A stretch of DNA of 64,000 bases from Paracoccus endophyticus (GTDB taxonomy: Bacteria > Pseudomonadota > Alphaproteobacteria > Rhodobacterales > Rhodobacteraceae). The notes beneath the pieces were generated by a model. The model made no database searches and had not been told where the DNA came from. It saw only the letters and a list, made by a program, of their open reading frames with translations. Positions 48,143 through 58,777 of this stretch are shown here, one piece after another. The stretch lies in NCBI RefSeq assembly GCF_003286075.1, contig NZ_QLUV01000006.1:62001-126000 (forward strand). Reading direction: 5' to 3'. The number at the start of each line of letters is the position of its first letter. Within the stretch, counting starts at the first letter, position 1. A program made the translations under genes and the position numbers.

Positions 48143-49623
48143 CGCGCGAGGATGTCCCGCACCGCCTGCACCAGCCCGCCGCGCGGGCATTCGACCTGCG
48201 CCGGCTGCGATTTCCATTCCTCGACCGAGGCTTGCGCCGCGATCCTGGCGCCAAGGATCAGGTCCTTGACCTGCACCACGCCGCGGGCGGCCTCGTCGCC
48301 GCCCTGGATCACGGCGACCGGCGCGTTGCGCTTGTCGGCGTACTTCAACTGGTTGCCGAAGTTCTTTGGATTGCCCAGATAGACCTCGGCCCGGATACCG
48401 GCGGCGCGCAGTTCGGTCGCCATCGCCTGGTAATCGGCCATGCGGTCGCGGTCCATCACCGTGACGACGACCGGCCCTGCGGCATCCGCCCCCGCCAGCC
48501 CCTCTTCGCGCAGCGCGGCCAGCAGACGGTCCACGCCGATGGACACACCGGTCGCGGGCACCTTTTGCCCGGTGAAGCGTTCCACGAGGTCGTCATAGCG
48601 CCCGCCACCCGCGACCGAGCCGAACTGCCGCCTGCGGCCCTTGTCGTCGAGGATCTCGAAGGTCAGCTCCGCCTCGAACACCGGGCCGGTGTAATAGCCA
48701 AGGCCGCGCACGACGGCAGGGTCGATCACCACGCGATCCGCGCCCATGCCCATCGTGTCCAGCAGCACCGCGATCTCGGCCAGCTCATCCACGCCCTCGG
48801 CCCCCACGGGCGATCCGCCCACGGCCACCCGCAGGTTGTCCAGCGTGGCCGCGTTGTCGGCACCCCGGGATGTCAGGAACGCGATCACCGGGTCGGCTTG
48901 CGCGGCGTCCAGCCCGACGCCCTCGATCTCGGCGCCCGAGGCATCGGTGCGCCCGGTGGTCAGCAGCGCGCGCACGCCGGCCTCGCCCACCTTGTCGAAC
49001 TTGTCGATGGTCCGCAGCACGTCGGCGGCCTGGTGGGCGTCGGTCACGCCCATCGCCTGCAACACGCCGTTCAAAACCTTGCGATTGTTCACCCGCACCA
49101 GATAGTCGCCGCGCGCGATGCCCGCCGCCTCAAGCGCGTCCGCCAGCATGGCGATGATTTCGGCATCCGCCGCGACGCTCGCCGCGCCCACCGTGTCGGC
49201 GTCGCACTGATAGAACTGGCGATAGCGGCCCGGCCCCGGCTTTTCGTTGCGCCAGACCGGGCCCATCGCATAGCGGCGATAGGGCGACGGCAGGTCATTG
49301 CGGTACTGCGCCGCGACCCGCGCCAGCGGCGCGGTCAGATCGTAACGCAGCGCCAGCCAGTCGCCATGGCCCCCGCCCGGCACGGCTTCCTCCTGCCAGG
49401 CAAACACGCCCGCGTTGGGGCGGTCCACGTCGGGCAGGAACTTGCCCAGCGCCTCGACCGTCTCGACGCCGCTGGTTTCCAGCGCGTCAAAGCCGTGGCG
49501 GTGATAGACGGCGGCGATGCGGTCCAGCATCGCCTTGCGTTCCGTCACCTCGGCCCCGAAATAGTCGCGAAAGCCCTTGGGCGTTTCGGCGCGGGGGCGG
49601 CGCGGTTTCATGTCCTTGGCCAT
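48139..49623 (-). CDS. hisS: Histidyl-tRNA synthetase
   Basis: A 494-residue class-II aminoacyl-tRNA synthetase. The N-terminus [17 protein letters not shown] is the family start. [20 protein letters not shown] is motif-2-like, [14 protein letters not shown] precedes the histidine-binding segment [11 protein letters not shown], and [16 protein letters not shown] is in the C-terminal part of the core. A C-terminal anticodon-binding domain (about residues 370-475) is present, in contrast to the adjacent HisZ. First gene of hisS-hisZ-hisG. Confidence 0.95.
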   Translation of the reverse strand: MAKDMKPRRPRAETPKGFRDYFGAEVTERKAMLDRIAAVYHRHGFDALETSGVETVEALGKFLPDVDRPNAGVFAWQEEAVPGGGHGDWLALRYDLTAPLARVAAQYRNDLPSPYRRYAMGPVWRNEKPGPGRYRQFYQCDADTVGAASVAADAEIIAMLADALEAAGIARGDYLVRVNNRKVLNGVLQAMGVTDAHQAADVLRTIDKFDKVGEAGVRALLTTGRTDASGAEIEGVGLDAAQADPVIAFLTSRGADNAATLDNLRVAVGGSPVGAEGVDELAEIAVLLDTMGMGADRVVIDPAVVRGLGYYTGPVFEAELTFEILDDKGRRRQFGSVAGGGRYDDLVERFTGQKVPATGVSIGVDRLLAALREEGLAGADAAGPVVVTVMDRDRMADYQAMATELRAAGIRAEVYLGNPKNFGNQLKYADKRNAPVAVIQGGDEAARGVVQVKDLILGARIAAQASVEEWKSQPAQVECPRGGLVQAVRDILAR

Positions 49624-49673
49624 CGGCGGATTTCCTGTCGGGTCGCCGGGACCGATTAGCGGAGTGCGGCAGG

Positions 49674-49874
49674 ATGGACAAGTTGCAGGCGGTCGAGGAG
49701 CGGGTCGCCCATCTGATCCGCAGCGTGGACGAGCTGTCCGAGGTCGTGGCCCGCCAGGATGCCGAGATTCGCCGCCTGTCGCGGTTCGTGGGCCAACTGG
49801 TCGAACGCGAGGCCGACCGCGAGGCGGCGCAGGGGTCGATCCCGCTGGCCGACCAGCGCCCCCCGCACTGGTAG
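49674..49874 (+). CDS. slyX: SlyX family protein
   Basis: A 66-residue coiled-coil protein: [33 protein letters not shown] with heptad pattern, ending in the conserved [12 protein letters not shown] tail of SlyX. Its function is unknown despite wide conservation. It is divergent from hisS (50 bases apart) and its stop nearly touches that of the DUF4177 gene on the other strand. Confidence 0.87.
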   Translation: MDKLQAVEERVAHLIRSVDELSEVVARQDAEIRRLSRFVGQLVEREADREAAQGSIPLADQRPPHW

Positions 49875-49875
49875 A

Positions 49876-50508
49876 TCAGCGCTCGGCCGGCCCCAGCCGG
49901 TTGCCGCCCGCCGAGGGCATGGGTTCCGAAAACGCTCCCGTTCGCGCGCCCTCGCCCCGTGGCCCGGCCAGGGGCGGACGCTGCACGAAGGCGGGCAGCT
50001 CGGGGTCCTCGAGGCGGTCGTCGCGGGCGGTAGTCCCGGCACCCGCGGGGGCCGTCGCGGGAATGGACCCGCCAGCCGAGGGCGCGGCCCCTGTCGCAGC
50101 CGCGCGGTCGGTGGGGGCGGCGTCGGGCCAGTGCGAGGGCGGCTCGCTGTCGGGCCGCGCGGCAGCCGCCGCGTGGGGCGGCGCATCGTCCCGGGCTGCG
50201 GCGGGGGCGGGGCGCGCGGCGGGCCGGGACGGCGGCTCGTGCGTGGCCACGATCGGATGCTGGGCTTGGGCGACCGGCACCGCCCGGCGGAACACCAGCA
50301 CGTTGTGAAAGACCGTGGTGCGGCTGGTCAGGCCGCTGCGCTCCTCGCAGGGCAGCGTTTCGGCGCGCACGTATTCCCAGCCGTTCGCGGCCATGCGGTT
50401 CATCTCGGTCAGCAGGGCATAGCTGAAGCGTTCGGCCCCGGTCCGGGCGCCGCGCACCTTCTCGCCGCGGCTTGGCGCGGGAATGACCGTATATTCAAAG
50501 TGCTGCAT
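49876..50508 (-). CDS. DUF4177-containing protein with long low-complexity tail
   Basis: A 210-residue protein. Residues 1-80 match DUF4177 (MQHFEYTVIPAPSRGEKVRG...NRMAANGWEYVRAETLPCEERSG...HNVLVFRR). The remaining 130 residues are Pro/Ala/Asp-rich and probably disordered. The domain's role is unknown; similar proteins occur widely in Rhodobacteraceae. It lies about 60 bases downstream of gatB on the same strand. Confidence 0.82.
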   Translation of the reverse strand: MQHFEYTVIPAPSRGEKVRGARTGAERFSYALLTEMNRMAANGWEYVRAETLPCEERSGLTSRTTVFHNVLVFRRAVPVAQAQHPIVATHEPPSRPAARPAPAAARDDAPPHAAAAARPDSEPPSHWPDAAPTDRAAATGAAPSAGGSIPATAPAGAGTTARDDRLEDPELPAFVQRPPLAGPRGEGARTGAFSEPMPSAGGNRLGPAER

Positions 50509-50565
50509 CCTTGGTCCCCACCCATCCCGTGTCCGTCCCGCAGAACGCGACAGCGGTGCATCAGT

Positions 50566-52080
50566 TCACAGGCCCAGCTTTTTCGCCACCAGCTCGTTCA
50601 CGGCCGCCGGATTCGCCTTGCCGCCCGTGGCCTTCAGCACCTGTCCGGTGAACCACCCCGCCAGCTTGGGGTTGGCCTTGGCCTTGTCCACCTGCGCGGG
50701 GTTGGCCGCGATGATGTCATCCACCGCCGCCTCGATCGCGCCAAGGTCGGTGACCTGCTTCATGCCGCGCGCCGTCGCGATCGCGGCGGGGTCGCCGCCC
50801 TCGGTCCAGACGATGTCGAACAGATCCTTGGCCATCTTGCCCGAGATCTCGCCCGAGCCGATCAGGTCCAGGATGCCGCCCAGTTGCGCCGCGTCCACCG
50901 GCGAGGCGCCGATCTCCAGCCCCTCTTTCTTCAATCGCCCGAACAGGTCGTTGATGACCCAGTTCGCGGCCTGCTTGCCGTCGCGGCCTTTGGCGACGGC
51001 CTCGAAGAAATCGGCGTTCTCGACCTCGGCCGTCAGCACGCCCGCGTCGTATTCCGACAGGCCCAGCGCGGTCACGAACCGCGCCTTCTTCTCGTCGGGC
51101 AGTTCGGGCATGGATGCGGCGATCTCGTCCACCCAGGCCTGCTCGATTTCCAGCGGCAGCAGGTCGGGGTCGGGAAAGTAACGGTAATCGTGGGCTTCTT
51201 CCTTGGACCGCATGGACCGGGTCTCGCCCTTGTCGGGGTCATACAGGCGGGTTTCCTGAACGATCATGCCGCCGTCCTCGATTATGGCGATCTGGCGGCG
51301 GGCCTCATATTCGATGGCGGCCTGGATGAACCGCATCGAGTTCATGTTCTTGATCTCGCAGCGCGTGCCCAGGACCGAGAAATCGCCCGTCTCGATGAAG
51401 CGTTCGTAGTCGCCAGGCTTGCACACCGACACGTTCACATCGGCGCGCAGGCTGCCGTTCTGCATGTTGCCGTCGCAGGTGCCCAGATAGCGCATGATCT
51501 GGCGAAGTTTCGCGACATAGGCCGCCGCTTCCTCGGGGCCGCGAATGTCGGGTCGGCTCACGATCTCCATCAGGGCGACCCCGGTGCGGTTCAGGTCCAC
51601 GAAGGACAGCGCCGGGTCCATGTCGTGGATCGACTTGCCCGCGTCCTGTTCCAGGTGGATCCGCTCGATCCGCACACGGCGGGCGATGCCGGGGGCCATG
51701 TCCACGATGATCTCGCCCTCGCCCACGATGGGGTGGTACAGTTGGCTGATCTGATAGCCCTGCGGCAGGTCGGGATAGAAATAGTTCTTGCGATCGAAGG
51801 CCGAGACAAGATTGATTGCGGCCTTCAGCCCCAGCCCCGTGCGGACCGCCTGCGCCACGCAGAATTCGTTGATGACCGGCAGCATTCCGGGCATCGCGGC
51901 GTCCACGAAGCTGACATTGCTGTTCGGCTCGGCCCCGAAGGCCGTCGAGGCACCCGAGAACAGCTTGGCGTTGGAGGCCACCTGCGCGTGGACCTCAAGC
52001 CCGATCACCAGCTCCCAGTCGCCCTTGGCCCCGGCAATGACCTTGGGTCGCGGCGCGGTATAGGTCAGGTGGTCCAGCAT
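50566..52080 (-). CDS. gatB: Aspartyl/glutamyl-tRNA(Asn/Gln) amidotransferase subunit B
   Basis: A 504-residue subunit of GatCAB, which converts Glu-tRNA(Gln) and Asp-tRNA(Asn) to the correct amides. [24 protein letters not shown] is the family start. [17 protein letters not shown] and [19 protein letters not shown] follow, then [22 protein letters not shown]. The C-terminal helical/YqeY tail (about residues 380-504) ends [11 protein letters not shown]. The MLDHLTYT start agrees with alphaproteobacterial GatB. gatA and gatC are not adjacent. Confidence 0.95.
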   Translation of the reverse strand: MLDHLTYTAPRPKVIAGAKGDWELVIGLEVHAQVASNAKLFSGASTAFGAEPNSNVSFVDAAMPGMLPVINEFCVAQAVRTGLGLKAAINLVSAFDRKNYFYPDLPQGYQISQLYHPIVGEGEIIVDMAPGIARRVRIERIHLEQDAGKSIHDMDPALSFVDLNRTGVALMEIVSRPDIRGPEEAAAYVAKLRQIMRYLGTCDGNMQNGSLRADVNVSVCKPGDYERFIETGDFSVLGTRCEIKNMNSMRFIQAAIEYEARRQIAIIEDGGMIVQETRLYDPDKGETRSMRSKEEAHDYRYFPDPDLLPLEIEQAWVDEIAASMPELPDEKKARFVTALGLSEYDAGVLTAEVENADFFEAVAKGRDGKQAANWVINDLFGRLKKEGLEIGASPVDAAQLGGILDLIGSGEISGKMAKDLFDIVWTEGGDPAAIATARGMKQVTDLGAIEAAVDDIIAANPAQVDKAKANPKLAGWFTGQVLKATGGKANPAAVNELVAKKLGL

Positions 52081-52234
52081 ATCGGGGCTCCGGCAAGGGT
52101 CGGACGGTTTTAGGGCCGCAGCCCTCGCGGGGCAAGGGCCGGGCACGGGCCAGCGGCGCGGACGGCCCTTGCCATTGTGGCTTTGCGTGCGCCCGGCTAT
52201 GGCCGCCGGTGGGCAGCAAGAGGGTGGGCGCGCG

Positions 52235-52846
52235 ATGCACCGGACGATCATGGCGACACTGGCAGTTCTCGCGCTGGCGGGCTGCGGCGCCGGCGAGGCG
52301 GCGCGGCGCGCCACCACCGCGCCGACCATCGCGGGCGAGGCGCCGCGTCCCCTGTCGGGCCGTCTGGCGGCGGTCCTGCCCCTGGGGGGCAAGCCACAGG
52401 CGGCGCAGGCCCCCAGGGGCGACGGCACCGACGCCTGGACCCAGGCTGCGCTGCAGGTCCTCGATCAGGAAGGCGTCACCCTGCTGTCCACCGTGCCCGC
52501 CGATGTCATGCAGTTCTGCCCGGGCTATGCCACGCAGACCCGCGAGAATCGCGCGGCGTTCTGGGCGGGGTTGCTGTCGGCGCTGGCGCGGCACAAGGGG
52601 GGCGATCCGGGGGCGCCTGCCTTGGGCCAGACGCAGTCCGGCGGATGTGCGGGCGAGTTGCTGGAGGGGGGCGAAGCCCTGCAATGCGCGGTGCGGACCG
52701 TGGCCAAGAATGTGGTCCGCGACGGGTCCATCGCGGGCCGCAAGGACGGCTGGCGCGGCGCGGCGCGCGAGTGGCTTCCCCTGCGCTCGGACGGCAGCCG
52801 GACCCGGATCGCCGGCTGGACGCGCAAGCAAAGCTATTGCCGCTGA
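52235..52846 (+). CDS. Putative lipoprotein of unknown function
   Basis: A 203-residue protein with a lipoprotein signal ([17 protein letters not shown]; Cys about residue 17). The mature part has four further cysteines (in [24 protein letters not shown] and SYCR), which may form two disulfides in the periplasm. [22 protein letters not shown] suggests a lysozyme-like or helical domain, but no family is recognised. It is divergent from gatB and convergent with the Kef-type antiporter. Confidence 0.75.
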   Translation: MHRTIMATLAVLALAGCGAGEAARRATTAPTIAGEAPRPLSGRLAAVLPLGGKPQAAQAPRGDGTDAWTQAALQVLDQEGVTLLSTVPADVMQFCPGYATQTRENRAAFWAGLLSALARHKGGDPGAPALGQTQSGGCAGELLEGGEALQCAVRTVAKNVVRDGSIAGRKDGWRGAAREWLPLRSDGSRTRIAGWTRKQSYCR

Positions 52847-52889
52847 ACCGGCCACCCCGTCCGTTCGGGACGCCCGCCCGCGTTTGCCG

Positions 52890-54806
52890 TCAGCGGCCGC
52901 CCAGTCGGGCGCCGGGCGCCATGGCCAGTCCGTGCTCGGGCGCCTCGTCGTCCTCGGGCTCGACCGGGGGGGCCGAGGGGCCGCGCGAGAACCGTTCGAT
53001 CAGGGCACTTTCCATCGCCGCGTTCAGCGCCCGCGACCGCTCGAGGTAGAGGGCGTTCTGGTCCACCGGGACCCCCGGTTGCCAGAGCTTGGCCAGGTCG
53101 CGCAACGAGATGCGATCATGACGATAATAGATGCGCTCGAGCTCGGCCGCCTCGTATTCGGAAAGCCCCACGTTTTCAAGCACATACCGGCCGGCGCGCA
53201 GCGAGCTGTCGAACATCTCGCGCACGATGTGATCCGCTTTCGCCTCGTACAGTTCATAGACCGCGATGCGGTCGCGCGCCCTCGCTATGATGACCAGGTC
53301 GGGGCGCTGCAGGCGGGCGTATTTCACCAGCCGCAGGTTGGCTGCCGGATCGTCGAGCGCCGCGACCAGGATGCGCGCCCGCGCCAGCCCCGCGGCGGCC
53401 AGGATCTCGGGCCGGGTGGGGTCGCCGAAATAGCCCTTGACGCCGAACTGCCGCATCAGCTGGATCGTCTTCAGGTCATGGTCCAGCACCGTCGTCTTGA
53501 ACCCCGACATGGTGACCAGCCGATTGACCACCTGCCCGAAGCGGCCAACGCCCGCGATGATGATGGGCTGCTGTTCGGTGATGTCGTCGGGCTGGCCCAG
53601 ATCGCGGTCGTCGCCCCGCCAGCGCAGCAGCCGGTCGTGCAGGATGAACAGCAGGGGCGTGGCCAGCATCGACAGCGCCGTCACCAGCAACACCCCTTGC
53701 GCCAGCCGGTCGCTCAGGACCGACAGCGAGATGGCATAGGATGTCAGCACAAAGCCGAACTCGCCCGCCTGCGCCAGCGACAGGGTGAACAGCGTGCGGT
53801 CCCGCCGCGCCATGCGGGTGATGCGGGCGATGACGGACAGCACGCCCGCCTTGATCGCGATCAGCACGCCGGTGATCGCCAGGATGGTGCCCGGACGCTC
53901 GAACAGCAGGCCGAAGTCCATCCCCGATCCCACGGTGATGAAGAACAGACCCAGCAGCAACCCCTTGAACGGGGCGATCTGGGCCTGAAGCTCGTGGCGG
54001 AACTCGGACCCGGCCAGCATCACGCCCGCAAGAAAGGTTCCCAGCGCCGGGCTGAGACCCACCACCGTCATCAGCGAGGCGATCCCCACCACGATCAGCA
54101 GCGCAAGCGCCGTGTTCATCTCAAGCAGGCGCGCGCCTTGCACGAAGCGGAAGACCGGCCGGATCGCAAACTGCCCCAGCGCCACCACGATCGCCACCGC
54201 GCCCAGCGTGACCAGCGCCCCCGCCCAGCCCGGCAGCGCCGCCATGAAATCGGCGCCCGGCGTATCGTGGACCGCGTGCCGCGCCCCGCCGGCCGCCAGC
54301 AGCGGCATCAGCGCCAGCATTGGAATGACCGCGATGTCCTGCGTCAGCAGGACCGCAAAGGCACTGCGCCCGCCCCCGGTCTGCATCAGGGCCTTTTCCG
54401 ACAGCGTCTGCAGCACGATGGCGGTCGAGCTGAGCGACAGGATCATGCCCAACGTCAGCGCGACCTGCCAGCTTTGGTCCAGGATCAGGGCGACCCCGCT
54501 CAGCAGCGCGACGGTGCCCGCGATCTGCAATCCACCCAGGCCCAGCAGCCTGTGGCGCATGTCCCACAGGCTGCGCGGCTCAAGCTCCAGCCCGATCAGG
54601 AACAGCATCATCACGACGCCGAACTCGGCGAAATGTTGCAGGTCGGCGACCTGGCCCGCGTTGCCGGCCAGCCCCAGGACGGGGCCGATGATGATGCCGG
54701 CGATCAGATAGCCCAGCACCGATCCCAGCCCCAGCCGGGCGGAAATCGGCACCGCCACCACCATCGTCGCCAGATAGACGGTGGCGATCAGCAGAAACGT
54801 GCCCAC
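52890..54806 (-). CDS. KefB/KefC-type monovalent cation:proton antiporter
   Basis: A 638-residue CPA2-family antiporter. The N-terminal membrane domain has about 12 hydrophobic segments, with GYLIAGIIIGP and FLIGLELEPRSLW typical of Kef. A TrkA-N Rossmann domain (PIIIAGVGRFGQVVNRL, about residue 400) would bind NAD(H) or a glutathione-type ligand. It should exchange K+ for H+ during electrophilic or pH stress. No KefF/KefG partner gene is adjacent. The acidic tail EPEDDEAPEHG is variable. Confidence 0.9.
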   Translation of the reverse strand: MGTFLLIATVYLATMVVAVPISARLGLGSVLGYLIAGIIIGPVLGLAGNAGQVADLQHFAEFGVVMMLFLIGLELEPRSLWDMRHRLLGLGGLQIAGTVALLSGVALILDQSWQVALTLGMILSLSSTAIVLQTLSEKALMQTGGGRSAFAVLLTQDIAVIPMLALMPLLAAGGARHAVHDTPGADFMAALPGWAGALVTLGAVAIVVALGQFAIRPVFRFVQGARLLEMNTALALLIVVGIASLMTVVGLSPALGTFLAGVMLAGSEFRHELQAQIAPFKGLLLGLFFITVGSGMDFGLLFERPGTILAITGVLIAIKAGVLSVIARITRMARRDRTLFTLSLAQAGEFGFVLTSYAISLSVLSDRLAQGVLLVTALSMLATPLLFILHDRLLRWRGDDRDLGQPDDITEQQPIIIAGVGRFGQVVNRLVTMSGFKTTVLDHDLKTIQLMRQFGVKGYFGDPTRPEILAAAGLARARILVAALDDPAANLRLVKYARLQRPDLVIIARARDRIAVYELYEAKADHIVREMFDSSLRAGRYVLENVGLSEYEAAELERIYYRHDRISLRDLAKLWQPGVPVDQNALYLERSRALNAAMESALIERFSRGPSAPPVEPEDDEAPEHGLAMAPGARLGGR

Positions 54807-54822
54807 GCTGACCTCCGCCGGT

Positions 54823-57800
54823 TCAACGACCGTTCAGGATCGCCAGGTTGTACTGCCGGCCGCCCTTGACATAGCTGACCCGGCCGTTGCCGATCGAATT
54901 GATGGCACCGCCGTCGATCTTGTCGCCCAGGCGAACCGTGACGATCTTGCCGTTGCGCAGCCGGATCAGCCCGCGGCTGGCGCGGCCTGCACCGATGACC
55001 CCGATCACCTGCGTCTTGCCCAGGTCCATCCCGCCGACGGTGGCGGCCTTGGCGACCGCTCCTGCGGTGGTGCCTTTGGCGGGGGTCATCGCCACCTCGG
55101 GCTCGTCGTCGCTTTCCGGGGGGCGATACTCGCCGCGCCTGGCGATGGCGGCCTTCTCCTCGGCGGCGGCCTGGGCGCGGGCGCGCGCCTCGGCGGCGGC
55201 GCGGGCCTGCAATTCGGCCCGCGCGTCGGCAGCGGCCTGGGCGCGGGCGCGCGCCTCGGCCTGGGCCTGCAGCTGCTCGTCCAGTCGCAGCCGCTCGGCC
55301 AATTGGGTGTCCGCGTCACCGGCGCTTGCCGGCGGCAGCAGCGCCGCCACGGCCACGGGCGGCTCCGCAGGGCGGTCTGCATCGACCTCGGACGCGGCGG
55401 CCGCGGCCGCAGCCACGGCTTCGGCCTCAGGATCGCTGGCCGGGGTCGCTGGCCGGTCGAGCGCGGGCTTGGGCACCGGCAGGGGCGATGCGGTCAGTGC
55501 CGACAGGGCGACCCCGCCCGGCGAGGCGCCAGACTGGCCCACCGCCTCGGCGATGGCGGTCTCGACCGCCGAGGGCTCGGGGGTGTCGCTGGCGCCGCCG
55601 CGCGCAGGGCGGGGCGCGGGACGGCCCGGCGTCGCCCGCGCCGCGGACCGCCGCACGGGATCGGCAGCCGCGGCTGCGGGCTTTTCCGCCGCTGTGCTGC
55701 GCCCGGCGGGCCGTTCGGACGCCGCGCGCGCGGGCCGGTCCGCGGGGCCGGCCGCCTCCTGCAAGGCCGCGTCGATGGCGGTGCGGGCACCGTCCGACCG
55801 ATCCGGCCTGCGTGACGGCCGCGCCTGGGCATAGCGGGGCGCATCGGCGGCGCGGGGCAGGGCCAGCCGGTCCAGATGGGGATAGGCTGCGTACAGACCG
55901 GCCAGCAGCCGGTCGGCCTCGACCACCTCGGCAGCGGTCATCTCGGCGGCGGTCACGTCCTCGTTGGCCGAGCCTTCATCCAGGGTGGCGGGCCGCGCCC
56001 GCGGCCGGGGGGCGGGTCCGGCCGTGGCGGCGGGGGCGGGTTCGGCGCGCGCCGGGGCGGCTGCCGCAGCAGTCGGGCGCGAGGCAGGGCGCGAGGCTGT
56101 AACCGCAGGCCGCGGGTTTGCGGGCGCCGCGGCCACGGGGGCGGCCGGGTCGGTTGCCGGCGCGCCGGCGCGCTGGCGCGGTGCGGGGGGCGGTGCGCGC
56201 CGTCCGGGAACCGCGGGGGCCGGATCGGCCGCGGCGGCCACCGGCTGATCGGCGCCTGCGCCGCGCCGCGGGGCCGGGCGATCCGAGGTCGTCAGCGGCG
56301 CGGCTGTGCGCGAGGGCGCGGCCACGGCGGGTCCGGGGGCGCCCGGCTCACGGCTGGCAGTGGTCGGAACGGTGGCCTGCGTCGAGGGAACGGCCTGTCC
56401 GGCGGGGCCTGCCGCGGTGGAGGATGAGGCGTCAGCCGCGCTGTCGGGACGGGCGGCATCCTGCGCGACGCTCGTCCCCGCAGAGGCCGCGGGGCTTGCG
56501 ACGGTGCTGCCGGCCGCAGGCGCACTGGGCGTCACCGCGGGAGCCGCGGTCACGGCAGAGGTGGCTCCCGCAGGCGTGGTCCGCCCCGTGGGGGCAACGG
56601 GCGCCGCCGGGCTGGGGACGGACGCGACGGGCGCGGCGGGCCGATCCGCGGACGTGGGGGGCACCTGCGGCGTCACGGCCGGCGCAGGGGGCGTTGGCGC
56701 AGGCGTCTGGCGAACCCCGGCGGTCTCTCTCGGTGCGGCCGAAGCGTCCCCTGCTGCGGCGTCCGCCGCAGAACGCGGGGCGGGCGTGGTCGCAGCGGCG
56801 GGCGCACCCGCGGGGGGCACAACAGCGGCGGCGGACGCCGCAGCGCCCGTCGGGGTGGCTGCGTTCAATGCGGGGTCGGGACGCGCCGGTGTCACCGCGA
56901 CGGCCTTGGGCGCGGTGGCTGGTGCGGCCGGGATCGGCGCTGTCGGGGTCGGTGCCGCGACAGGTGCTGCCAGGGGGGTTGGCACGGTCGCGGCAGGGGC
57001 CGCGGGGGTGGGCGACACGGACGCCTGCGGAACCGTTGCCGGTGCAGCTGTCGGGCGCGGTTGCGCCGTCCGCGCGGCGGGTGCAGGCGTCAGGTCGGGC
57101 GTGCTGGCGACCGGGGTTGGCGTGGACGAAGGACCGTCGCCAATGGCGAAGGCCCAGATCACGACAAGGCCCACGATCAGCGCGCCCAGCATCACCACCA
57201 GCCCCCCGATGTTGCCGCGGGCGCCGGGATGCACGCCAGGCGCCGGCTGGGCCACCAGTCGCTGCGTCCTCGGCTGCCCAGCCTGCGCCATCACGGCGGC
57301 GGCACGGTCGGGAACCGAAGGCGCCGGACGCGGCGGGAAAGCCGCGCTTGAGGGCGGCGCCGGCCTGTCCGCTGGAGCGCCGGAGGCGCCGCCGTCCTGC
57401 CCCGTCTGGGCAACGGGGTCCGCGTGAAAGGCCGTCATATCGGCCGCCTGCGCGGCAGGCTGCGCCCCCTCTGGCTCGGCCTCGGCGGGCTGCGCGGTCG
57501 CTGCGGCGGGGTCGACCGACTGGGGGTCGCGCGTCTGCCCTGTCAGCGCCGCCTCCGCATCGGGCGCAGTGTCGATGGATACCGCCTCCGCATCGGGCGC
57601 ACTGTCGGTCGGCGCTGCGTCCGCGACGGACGCAGGGTCGGCCGCAGGCGACGCGGCGTGATCGTCCGCCCCCTCCTCTGCCTCGGCAGTGCCGGACAGG
57701 TCTGTCGCAGCCGCCTCGCTTGCGGGCGCCTCCGCCTCGGCCGTGCCGGGCGCATCGTCATCGGGCGCGACCGACGAGGCCGCAGCCTCCAACATCGCGG

Positions 57801-58530
57801 GGGCTGCGTTGGACGGGGACGAGGGGTCGACCGCCCCCGACGAGGCCGCAACGGGCGTCCCCGGCGACGCCTCCTCTGCGTGATCGTCGCCCGGCAGGGT
57901 CAGATCGGCAGCGTCGCCCGCCTGATCGGCAGCGCCATCCGCATCACCCGCAGGCCCGTTGCTGTCTTCGCCCCCGGCAAATGCGTCCGGGCCGTCCCCG
58001 TGGGCCGCGTCCTCGGCCTGAAAGCGCGGCGTCGCGGGAAACAGTCCGTCGCCCGGATCGGCCAGGAAGCTGGCCGGCGAAAAACCGTGGCGGCGGGCGA
58101 ATTCGTCGGCCTCGCGCAGGGTCTGGCGGGCGACGGCGGCGACGCGGATGCCCTCGCCCTCGCCGTCCGGGCGCCAGTCCCATGCCAGTTCGTCCACGGA
58201 ATAGGGGGTCAGCCCGTTCAGGGCCGAACCGACCGCATCGGCCCGCTGGCCGACAGGCAGCCGGGTGTACAGGATCTGGTCGTCGGGAATGATCAGCGCG
58301 ACCGGCGCATCGTCGCCATTGGCCGCGATCCGGCGCAGCTGCGACATCGCCTCGCGGAAATCGGGGGCCGCGAACGACGCGGCCGCCCGCTCGCGCCACA
58401 CGGGCGAGGTCCTGCCCCCCTCGTCGGCCGAGGTGTCGGGCGATCCGGTCCCCTCGGCCGCGCGTTCCAGAAGATGAACAGCATCGCTGCTGAAGGACAG
58501 GGCGAAATCGGGCGAAATCCGCATGCTCAT
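54823..58530 (-). CDS. Giant Ala/Pro-rich protein with GspL/PilM-like start and PilP/GspC-like end
   Basis: A 1235-residue protein. Residues 1-150 are globular; ALIIPDDQILYTRLPVGQRADAVGSALNGLTPYSVDELAWDW recalls the actin-like fold of GspL/PilM. An acidic Ala-rich region (to about 430) leads to one membrane helix (GGLVVMLGALIVGLVVIWAF, about 455-475). Then come over 550 residues of Ala/Pro/Thr repeats. A coiled-coil-like stretch rich in QAQAEARARAQAA follows, and the last 60 residues (VIGVIGAGRASRGLIRLRNG... KIVTVRLGDKIDGGAINSIG) resemble PilP/GspC HR domains. It may span the envelope as a secretion or pilus linker. It lies 16 bases upstream of the Kef-type gene on the same strand. Confidence 0.75.
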   Translation of the reverse strand: MSMRISPDFALSFSSDAVHLLERAAEGTGSPDTSADEGGRTSPVWRERAAASFAAPDFREAMSQLRRIAANGDDAPVALIIPDDQILYTRLPVGQRADAVGSALNGLTPYSVDELAWDWRPDGEGEGIRVAAVARQTLREADEFARRHGFSPASFLADPGDGLFPATPRFQAEDAAHGDGPDAFAGGEDSNGPAGDADGAADQAGDAADLTLPGDDHAEEASPGTPVAASSGAVDPSSPSNAAPAMLEAAASSVAPDDDAPGTAEAEAPASEAAATDLSGTAEAEEGADDHAASPAADPASVADAAPTDSAPDAEAVSIDTAPDAEAALTGQTRDPQSVDPAAATAQPAEAEPEGAQPAAQAADMTAFHADPVAQTGQDGGASGAPADRPAPPSSAAFPPRPAPSVPDRAAAVMAQAGQPRTQRLVAQPAPGVHPGARGNIGGLVVMLGALIVGLVVIWAFAIGDGPSSTPTPVASTPDLTPAPAARTAQPRPTAAPATVPQASVSPTPAAPAATVPTPLAAPVAAPTPTAPIPAAPATAPKAVAVTPARPDPALNAATPTGAAASAAAVVPPAGAPAAATTPAPRSAADAAAGDASAAPRETAGVRQTPAPTPPAPAVTPQVPPTSADRPAAPVASVPSPAAPVAPTGRTTPAGATSAVTAAPAVTPSAPAAGSTVASPAASAGTSVAQDAARPDSAADASSSTAAGPAGQAVPSTQATVPTTASREPGAPGPAVAAPSRTAAPLTTSDRPAPRRGAGADQPVAAAADPAPAVPGRRAPPPAPRQRAGAPATDPAAPVAAAPANPRPAVTASRPASRPTAAAAAPARAEPAPAATAGPAPRPRARPATLDEGSANEDVTAAEMTAAEVVEADRLLAGLYAAYPHLDRLALPRAADAPRYAQARPSRRPDRSDGARTAIDAALQEAAGPADRPARAASERPAGRSTAAEKPAAAAADPVRRSAARATPGRPAPRPARGGASDTPEPSAVETAIAEAVGQSGASPGGVALSALTASPLPVPKPALDRPATPASDPEAEAVAAAAAAASEVDADRPAEPPVAVAALLPPASAGDADTQLAERLRLDEQLQAQAEARARAQAAADARAELQARAAAEARARAQAAAEEKAAIARRGEYRPPESDDEPEVAMTPAKGTTAGAVAKAATVGGMDLGKTQVIGVIGAGRASRGLIRLRNGKIVTVRLGDKIDGGAINSIGNGRVSYVKGGRQYNLAILNGR

Positions 58531-58777
58531 GGCCGGTGCTTTTCATTCGTGGCCGGTCGTCGTTGATCGCGATCCGGTCCGTTGCTGCTCGCCTCATCAC
58601 TACGGCAAGCGGGACCTCATGAAAAGCGAAACACCATAACGTGAGGCATCCTTTTGGCCCGGATGAGGTTTGATGCAGGGGCTTCGGGACAGGCCGCACG
58701 GCCTGCCCCGCCCGCAGCATCCATCCCAGGGCACAAGGCCTTCCCGTGCCCGCGCCCCGACCGATCCGAGGTTCTCC
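58531..58777. other. Divergent intergenic region between the giant protein and the SIMPL gene
   Basis: About 250 bases with no gene. The segment 58600-58665 (agcgaaacaccataacgtgagg...) is less GC-rich and may hold promoters for both genes, but no confident -35/-10 pair or regulator palindrome was found. Confidence 0.35.

Noticed and set aside
56118..58292. Long plus-strand frame opposite the Ala/Pro-rich protein
   Set aside because: The sense protein has recognisable ends and a membrane helix. The antisense translation is Arg/Pro-rich noise from the same repeats.
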